The translations under genes were made by a program, and so were the position numbers. The notes under the pieces are model-generated. The model was not told the DNA's origin. It worked only from the letters and a program-made list of their open reading frames with translations, and ran no database searches. A stretch of DNA of 10,112 nucleotides from contig CABPCX010000040.1 in the NCBI GenBank assembly GCA_902406135.1, positions 1-10,112 of the forward strand. The letters are read 5' to 3'. Below are positions 5,551-10,112 of this stretch, piece by piece. Each line of letters opens with the position of its first letter. The stretch's first letter is position 1. Source of the DNA: an uncultured Eubacteriales bacterium (GTDB lineage: Bacteria > Bacillota > Clostridia > Lachnospirales > Anaerotignaceae).

Positions 5551-8442
5551 TTAGTTAGCACCAATAACAAATTCCTGACCGTCGCTGTCTGAACCGCTGT
5601 TGCCGCTCTGGTGGATGCCGGAATTTGAATCTCCGGACTGGCCGTTATTTGTGCTGCCTTCTCCTTCGCCGTTGAGGCCTTCGCCGCCGATTACCATATC
5701 ATCCGGAACAGATGTTTCTGATGATCCGTGGGTTGTGAGTGAACAGGTCTGGCTGATATCGATATAAAGCTTACCGCTTTCAGCACAGGATTCTTTGCTT
5801 GGTCTGTTTACTATCTGTCCGTTGACAACTGCAAGTGAATATTCTTCAACCACATCGTCAGGGCAGTTAGGACCTGCAAGGCATCCGCTTTCAGTACATA
5901 TTCTGTACATTGAATGGGCAGTACATTGTGACTTCGGTGCAGTCGCTTCCACACAATAGTCCGTAGAAACCATATTTCCATAGTATCCTGCGCCATAGTA
6001 ATCAGCCGAACATACTCCGTCTATAGGCGCCGCATTCTGTATAGCACAATAGCTTGCGGTTATTATGCCTTCCGGTTTCTCGAAATCCTTGTATGGAAGA
6101 TTATCATGCAAGGCGTCCATTACCGTCCGCCATACAATTAGATGATAACTCTTATCATAGTTTATTTTCTTGGGTGTATCATAACCCATCCATATACCGG
6201 CTACATAGTAAGGTGTATATCCGGCAAACGTAAGGTCTTTATCATCTGTTGTTGTACCTGTCTTACCTGCAACAGGCATATTATTCTTCTGGAATCTGGC
6301 AAGACCGCCGGTTCCGCCTCCTGAAACTACATCTTCCATCATATCCGTAAGAAGATAAGCTGTAGTTTCTTTTATAACACGTTTTCCTTCATAATCATAT
6401 TCAAGAAGAACGTTTCCGTCATGGTCAAGTACTTTTGTATAAGGAGTAGGCTCCATATATACACCGCCGTTGGCTATTGCGCCGTATGCGGCAGTAAGCT
6501 CAAGTACCGTAACACCGTTTGTAAGACCGCCAAGTGAAGTATTGGCGTTAATGTCGTCTTCGGTTATGTTTTCAAAACCGAAGTTTAAGAGATAGTTGTA
6601 TGCATTGTATACGCCTGCATCAACTATAACCTTTGCTGCGAGGATATTCATTGAGTCTCTGATACCTTCTCTTACGGTAGCATATCCTCTGTAGCTGCTT
6701 CCCCACCAGTTTCTGGGACTCCAGTCGCCTACAGTATAGGGCTCATCTTTGATGAATGAACCGGCTGAATAAATATCCTGGTCTATGGCAGGAGCGTATG
6801 CAGAAAGTACCTTGAAGCAGGAACCGGGCTGACGGTATGACTGAGTAGCTCTGTTAAATACAAGGTCGCCGCTCTTTGTTCCTCTTCCGCCTACAAGTCC
6901 CTTTATGTTTCCTGTCTTATAATCAAGTACTACCATAGCCGCCTGAAGTGAATTTGATACGGCCAGGTTATCAAGTACAAGCTTATGAGTATCGTCAACA
7001 TATTTTGCCTTTACTTCTTCGGCAAAAGCTTCGGCTTCTTCTCTGTTTGAAACCGTCTTGGACTCAGAATGATGTTCCTGTTCGTTAGTTTCTGTATTTA
7101 AAACTGATATAGTGTACGTTGCATCGTAGGTTGTATCAGAAGGAGGGAACAGCGAATCATCTTTAAATGCCGTCTCAAGGGTGCTTTGGACTTCCTGACT
7201 CATTGTTGAATAAATCTGAAGGCCGCCGCTGTATATGAGATTATATGCTTCCTGTTTTGTCATTCCTCTTTCTGTCTGAAGGTCTTCGGCAAGCGTAACT
7301 ATAAGGTGGTCAACAAAATAGTTGTGGAGCGATACCGAATCTTCATCACTGGTCTTTTTACCCACAAGATTTGAATAAATATCTTCGGCAAGAGCACTGT
7401 CGTGTTCTTCCTGGGTTATATATCCAAGCTCAAGCATCTTATCCAGTACAAGAGTCTGTCTCTCTTTATTGGCTTCGGGATTGCTTATGGGGGAATATTT
7501 TGAAGGGTTCTTCGTTATTCCCGCAATGCAGGCACATTCCGCCAAGTCAAGCTCGCTGACCTCTTTGCCAAAGTAATATTCGGCTGCGGCGCCTACACCG
7601 TTAAGACCATGGTTAAGACTTATGGTATTCAGATAAAGTTCCAAAATGTAGTCCTTAGCGGCTTCCTTGCTGCCAAGGGTTTCTTCAAGCTCAGCCTCAT
7701 ATTTAACGGCAAGATACTGTTCCTGAATCTTACGGGTGATTTTTTTATCACTGGTAAGCATTTCGTTTTTAATAAGCTGCTGAGTAATTGTACTTGCACC
7801 CTGAGAGAAGTTACGTTCCTTTATATCAATAACGAGCGCTCGGAATATACCTTTGATATCTATACCGTTATGCTCATAGAAACGTTCGTCCTCAATTGCA
7901 ACAACGGCATGCTGAAGGTCTTCAGGTATCTGGTCAAGGGTTACATACTCTCTGTTTTCCTCGCCATGAAGCTTGTCTATCTCAACGCCGTTATCATCAT
8001 ATATGATGGAAGTATAGTTGCTTGGAACGATGTCCGAAGTATTAAGTTTTGGTGCGTCTTTTATTATGCTTATCCAGATGCCGATACAAACTCCTATTAC
8101 AGCTAGGACAAGCACTGCCATCACAAGCAGGAAAATCCTTAAACCTCTGCGTTTTTTCTTTTTAGGTTTCTTTTTCTTCACCGGTGGATCAGAAACGGAT
8201 TTTTTGCGGACCGGAGCAGCGGAAGAACGCTGTCTTGTTGCAGGAAGATCAGAAGACCGCCTGCGGTGTGTAGATTGAGAAGATGGCGGAGATGAGGAAC
8301 TCCTTGATGAATGAGTTCCACTGGAATCCGTCCTTCGTCTTCTTACAGGATTTCCGTTCTCGTCCACATAATGAACATTTCCGTTTTCATCGGTATATTT
8401 GAATATTTTAGGTTTATTTCCGTTATGTTCCGAGTAATCCAT
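5551..8442 (-). CDS. Bifunctional class A penicillin-binding protein (PBP1A type: GT51 glycosyltransferase + transpeptidase)
   Basis: This membrane enzyme polymerises lipid II into glycan strands and cross-links the stem peptides. With ATG at 8442 it has 963 residues, long for the family. A TTG 15 bases upstream is in frame but overlaps the GGGAGG Shine-Dalgarno, so it is rejected. Residues 1-100 are cytoplasmic, with YTDENGNVHYVDENGNPV near the start, then Ser/Arg- and Lys-rich sequence; a membrane span follows at about 101-127. The GT51 domain shows EDERFYEHNGID (catalytic Glu184), GASTITQQLIKN (from 215), RKIQEQYLAVKYE, and ILELYLN with YYFGK. The transpeptidase has SCFK (Ser541, Lys544), SMN (597-599) and KTGTT (from 727). 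After it come nine cysteines (about 799-900) and a Gly/Ser/Asn-rich tail of about 50 residues. It corresponds in type to ponA/mrcA; the exact paralogue is not determinable. It has its own terminator and is divergent from the yunB-like gene. Confidence 0.96.
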   Translation of the reverse strand: MDYSEHNGNKPKIFKYTDENGNVHYVDENGNPVRRRRTDSSGTHSSRSSSSPPSSQSTHRRRSSDLPATRQRSSAAPVRKKSVSDPPVKKKKPKKKKRRGLRIFLLVMAVLVLAVIGVCIGIWISIIKDAPKLNTSDIVPSNYTSIIYDDNGVEIDKLHGEENREYVTLDQIPEDLQHAVVAIEDERFYEHNGIDIKGIFRALVIDIKERNFSQGASTITQQLIKNEMLTSDKKITRKIQEQYLAVKYEAELEETLGSKEAAKDYILELYLNTISLNHGLNGVGAAAEYYFGKEVSELDLAECACIAGITKNPSKYSPISNPEANKERQTLVLDKMLELGYITQEEHDSALAEDIYSNLVGKKTSDEDSVSLHNYFVDHLIVTLAEDLQTERGMTKQEAYNLIYSGGLQIYSTMSQEVQSTLETAFKDDSLFPPSDTTYDATYTISVLNTETNEQEHHSESKTVSNREEAEAFAEEVKAKYVDDTHKLVLDNLAVSNSLQAAMVVLDYKTGNIKGLVGGRGTKSGDLVFNRATQSYRQPGSCFKVLSAYAPAIDQDIYSAGSFIKDEPYTVGDWSPRNWWGSSYRGYATVREGIRDSMNILAAKVIVDAGVYNAYNYLLNFGFENITEDDINANTSLGGLTNGVTVLELTAAYGAIANGGVYMEPTPYTKVLDHDGNVLLEYDYEGKRVIKETTAYLLTDMMEDVVSGGGTGGLARFQKNNMPVAGKTGTTTDDKDLTFAGYTPYYVAGIWMGYDTPKKINYDKSYHLIVWRTVMDALHDNLPYKDFEKPEGIITASYCAIQNAAPIDGVCSADYYGAGYYGNMVSTDYCVEATAPKSQCTAHSMYRICTESGCLAGPNCPDDVVEEYSLAVVNGQIVNRPSKESCAESGKLYIDISQTCSLTTHGSSETSVPDDMVIGGEGLNGEGEGSTNNGQSGDSNSGIHQSGNSGSDSDGQEFVIGAN

Positions 8443-8449
8443 ACTTAAG

Positions 8450-8455
8450 CCTCCC
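8450..8455 (-). promoter_or_regulatory. Ribosome binding site deciding the PBP start
   Basis: On the - strand GGGAGG ends 7 bases before ATG 8442, ideal spacing. It overlaps the alternative TTG at 8457, which would add only MGGLS and has no Shine-Dalgarno of its own. Confidence 0.85.
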
Positions 8456-8467
8456 AACTCAGAATAT

Positions 8468-8496
8468 ATTATAACAGATAAGGCAATCGGAATAAA
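8468..8496 (-). promoter_or_regulatory. Probable sigma-A promoter (extended -10) of the PBP gene
   Basis: The - strand carries TGTTATAAT at 8476-8468, a perfect extended -10 (TGnTATAAT). At a 17-base spacing the -35 position (8496-8491) reads TTTATT, only 3 of 6 to consensus, which is typical when an extended -10 is present. Transcription would begin near 8461 and leave a leader of about 20 bases containing the Shine-Dalgarno. This is pattern recognition only. Confidence 0.5.
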
Positions 8497-8566
8497 GGAA
8501 ATAATTGCGTATTTTCTTTAAGATTATATTACAAAATTCATTAGACAGCTGTTTTTTTAATCAAAA

Positions 8567-9208
8567 GTGGAGGAGATATGCTCTATCAAACGTAAAATTA
8601 GAAAGTATGTGGTGTTTTTTACATTTACTGTATCAGTTATGGCTGCGGCTTTTATAATTGCCACGGAAAAGTATATAATGCCTGCCGCAGCTGATATATG
8701 CCTTATCCAGGCAAAGGAAACTGCCAACAATATAATCAACTCTGCAGTAGATGAAGTTTTGAAGGAAAAATCGGAAGGAGGCAGAAACATACTTAGTCTG
8801 GAAACTGAAAACGGCACAACCATGATAATGGCGGATACTATCTCCATAAATTTAATATGCGCCGAAATCAGTTCAAGTATAACCGAAAAAATTGCTAATA
8901 TGGAAAACAATATAGTAAAGGTACCCTATGGCGCGGCATCGGGAATAGGAATTTTTGCAAACAGCGGGCCAGACTTGGAATTTGAAATAATGCCGGCGGG
9001 AGATACAACTGTGGATTATGAGACTGAATTTACATCGGCGGGCATAAATCAGACTAATTATAAAATATGGCTTACGGTTAATATAACCATAAGCCTTGTT
9101 AATCCCATTTATGACCGAAATATAAGTATGAACAGAAAAATAATGCTGGCAGATACAATAATAAAAGGAGACCTGCCGTCAAATTACATTGATATACCTA
9201 ATATATAA
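8567..9208 (+). CDS. yunB: YunB-like sporulation protein (start uncertain)
   Basis: In B. subtilis YunB is made in the mother cell under sigma-E and is needed for efficient sporulation; its biochemical activity is unknown. The frame from GTG 8567 gives 213 residues. It has a basic N-terminus (KRKIRK), one membrane span (about 14-32) and an extracytoplasmic domain. That domain holds the family signatures VKVPYGAASG (117-126), the SGPDLEFEIMPAGD region (133-146) and TEFTSAGINQT (153-163). The start is a problem. GTG 8567 overlaps the Shine-Dalgarno GTGGAGGAG, and nothing upstream can serve it. The ATG that this Shine-Dalgarno would select (8578) is in another frame and hits TAA after five codons. 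The next in-frame conventional starts are GTG at 8606 and 8609, which would lose the basic residues. Either an unusual start codon is used, or one base near 8581 differs from the ancestral gene or the true sequence. The gene ends 11 bases from the stop of the convergent deacylase gene. Confidence 0.85.
   Translation: MEEICSIKRKIRKYVVFFTFTVSVMAAAFIIATEKYIMPAAADICLIQAKETANNIINSAVDEVLKEKSEGGRNILSLETENGTTMIMADTISINLICAEISSSITEKIANMENNIVKVPYGAASGIGIFANSGPDLEFEIMPAGDTTVDYETEFTSAGINQTNYKIWLTVNITISLVNPIYDRNISMNRKIMLADTIIKGDLPSNYIDIPNI
8569..8575 (+). promoter_or_regulatory. Shine-Dalgarno aimed at an out-of-frame ATG
   Basis: GGAGGAG is a strong ribosome binding site. The only ATG at a workable distance is 8578, whose frame reads MLYQT then TAA, whereas the conserved YunB frame is offset. 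See the yunB entry. Confidence 0.6.
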
Positions 9209-9219
9209 AGAAGGAAAAA

Positions 9220-9690
9220 TTATTCCCAGTCTTTACATATGTCAACCCATTTTTCTGCGTTTGAGTACTCAAAGAGCTGGTCGCATGTAACTTCGATTGC
9301 TGAATTTGAGCTTCCGCAGGCAGGAAATACGGTATCAAAACGTTTAAGGGACACGTCGCAGTATGTTTTTACTCCTTCGGGGAGGGCAAAGGGACATACT
9401 CCGCCTATGGCGTGTCCTGTCATTTCAAGGGTTTCCTCGGGTGAGAGCATTTTTGCCTTAAAGCCGTATTCGCTCTTGAATTTGTGGTTATCTATTTTTC
9501 CGTCACCGGCAACAGCTATGACCATACAGCCGTCACCGTTTTTTAATGCCAGTGTTTTTGTTATTCTTGCGGGTATAACGTTAAGAGCCTCTGCCGCCAG
9601 TGCAACGGTTGCGCTTGAAACGGGAAACTCCATAATATCGTTTTCTCTTGAAAACTGCTTCATATATTCTCTGACTTTATCTATCGACAT
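9220..9690 (-). CDS. YbaK/EbsC family protein, probable aminoacyl-tRNA deacylase
   Basis: Proteins of this family hydrolyse misacylated tRNAs in trans (for example Cys-tRNA-Pro or Ala-tRNA-Pro), protecting translation fidelity in the cytoplasm. The 156-residue length is that of a stand-alone domain. Visible family features are the SSATVALAAEAL segment (25-36), ITKTLALK with Lys45 in the position of the family's catalytic lysine, VIAVAGDGKID (57-67), and GHAIGGVCPFALP (91-103) followed by the CGSSNSAIEV segment near residues 124-133. Which tRNA it corrects cannot be told from the sequence. ATG is preceded on the - strand by GGAGGT (9701-9696) with a 5-base spacer, a strong site. The gene is monocistronic, convergent with yunB, and divergent from spoIVA. 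No hairpin separates it from yunB, so the two transcripts probably overlap at their 3' ends. An opposite-strand open frame covering it has no recognisable product. Confidence 0.92.
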   Translation of the reverse strand: MSIDKVREYMKQFSRENDIMEFPVSSATVALAAEALNVIPARITKTLALKNGDGCMVIAVAGDGKIDNHKFKSEYGFKAKMLSPEETLEMTGHAIGGVCPFALPEGVKTYCDVSLKRFDTVFPACGSSNSAIEVTCDQLFEYSNAEKWVDICKDWE

Positions 9691-9721
9691 AATATACCTC
9701 CGTTAGTTTGATATTTACAAT

Positions 9722-9748
9722 ATTATATAAGTTGCGTTCCTTTTGCAA
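9722..9748 (-). promoter_or_regulatory. Possible sigma-A promoter of the YbaK-family gene
   Basis: The - strand reads TTGCAA (9748-9743), 15 bases, then TATAAT (9727-9722). Both hexamers are good, but the spacer is short. Shifting the -10 by two bases to TAATAT gives 17 bases with a poorer hexamer. Transcription would begin just upstream of the Shine-Dalgarno at 9701. Confidence 0.45.
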
Positions 9749-9803
9749 TATCAATTTCCTACAAACCTTTATAGGCTCTGTAATAAGCAATTTCATTTAT
9801 AAG

Positions 9804-9832
9804 TAATAATGAAGGGAGAAGCCTCATAGATT
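9804..9832 (+). promoter_or_regulatory. Putative sigma-E promoter of spoIVA
   Basis: TAATAAT (9804-9810), a 14-base spacer, and CATAGATT (9825-9832) fit the sigma-E pattern KMATATT-N14-CATACAMT at 6 of 7 and 6 of 8 positions. Transcription would start near 9840, just ahead of the ribosome site GGAGG at 9850. Mother-cell sigma-E control of spoIVA is established in B. subtilis, which supports the assignment; the site itself is read by eye. Confidence 0.6.
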
Positions 9833-9859
9833 TTTACAAAAGGAAAATCGGAGGAGAAT

Positions 9860-10112
9860 ATGACAAATACGAATATATATCAGGACATTTCCGAAAGAAC
9901 GGGAGGGGCCATATACATAGGCATAACGGGTCCCTGCAGAACAGGCAAATCAACATTTATAAGGAGGTTTATGGAAAAGGCAGTCCTGCCCAATATGACA
10001 GACGAGTTTGAGAAAAAAAGAGCAACGGACGAACTTCCGCTTATAGGCGCAGGAAAAATGATAACGACAACGGAGCCAAAGTTTGTCCCCTCAAGGCCCG
10101 CCGAAATAAAGG
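9860..10112 (+). CDS. spoIVA: Stage IV sporulation protein A, N-terminal part (runs off window)
   Basis: SpoIVA is the ATPase that polymerises on the outer forespore membrane to form the basement layer of the spore coat. Only 84 codons are in the window, and they match the family nearly throughout: DISERTGGAIYIGITG, the P-loop GPCRTGKST at residues 24-32 with Lys30, then DELPLIGAGKMITTTEPKF (57-75). Lys30 and Thr70/Thr71 fall at the same numbers as the Walker A lysine and sensor threonines of B. subtilis SpoIVA, which supports both the ATG start and an active ATPase. GGAGGAG at 9850-9856 is the ribosome site. The gene is divergent from the YbaK-family gene, and a sigma-E-like promoter lies upstream. 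The remaining roughly 400 residues lie beyond the window edge. Confidence 0.96.
   Translation, partial: MTNTNIYQDISERTGGAIYIGITGPCRTGKSTFIRRFMEKAVLPNMTDEFEKKRATDELPLIGAGKMITTTEPKFVPSRPAEIK

Noticed and set aside
7609..8106. 165-residue + strand open frame inside the PBP gene
   Set aside because: It lies opposite the conserved GT51 domain. Its composition is typical of a reverse-frame translation and no family is recognisable.
8545..8552. 8-base palindrome ACAGCTGT followed by a T-run, upstream of yunB
   Set aside because: The stem would be too short for a terminator, and a single 8-base palindrome is expected by chance at this scale. There is no second copy to suggest an operator.
8557..8910. 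117-residue hydrophobic - strand open frame opposite yunB
   Set aside because: It resembles a membrane protein only because the antisense of Glu/Lys/Asn codons gives Leu/Phe/Ile. The + strand frame carries real YunB signatures.
9239..9706. 155-residue + strand open frame covering the YbaK-family gene
   Set aside because: It is the antisense shadow of a well-recognised gene. It has no recognisable motif and crosses the deacylase ribosome site.
9749..9780. CCTA...TAGG inverted repeat in the gap before spoIVA, considered as an operator or riboswitch stem
   Set aside because: It has only four base pairs around a ten-base loop, with no flanking conserved structure.

Overview
The window is an ordinary chromosomal core region of a low-GC, endospore-forming member of the Clostridia. 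A Lachnospiraceae-like anaerobe is the most likely source, but that is inferred from protein style and gene order only. The case for a spore former is direct: one complete gene matches the YunB sporulation protein family, and the right edge holds the unmistakable N-terminus of SpoIVA. I found no mobile element, phage gene, CRISPR array, rRNA or tRNA gene, and no candidate for a new defence or biosynthetic system.

Left part (1-5430, all + strand). Four genes lie head to tail with gaps of only 13-15 bases: mutL (5' end cut off by the window), miaA (tRNA dimethylallyltransferase, GTG start), a PLP-dependent enzyme of the methionine gamma-lyase / YnbB family, and a D,D-carboxypeptidase with a signal peptide and a C-terminal membrane anchor. 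Each internal start has its own Shine-Dalgarno sequence. The run ends in a perfect 17-bp hairpin terminator. It looks like one operon joining mismatch repair, tRNA modification, an amino-acid enzyme and wall maturation, with its promoter outside the window.

Middle part (5440-8500, - strand). One large gene encodes a bifunctional class A penicillin-binding protein (glycosyltransferase plus transpeptidase). It has a long basic, Ser/Arg-rich cytoplasmic N-terminus, a Cys-rich region after the transpeptidase domain and a Gly/Ser/Asn-rich tail. It has its own terminator, and an extended -10 promoter lies just upstream. Its product and the carboxypeptidase transcribed towards it act on the same polymer: the PBP makes cross-linked peptidoglycan and the carboxypeptidase trims its stem peptides.

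Right part (8500-10112). A yunB-like sporulation gene (+) converges with a YbaK/EbsC-type aminoacyl-tRNA deacylase gene (-), leaving only 11 bases between their stops. spoIVA (+) then begins, preceded by a sequence that closely fits a sigma-E (mother-cell) promoter. The start of yunB is odd: its Shine-Dalgarno points at an ATG in the wrong frame. This is the observation I would check first.
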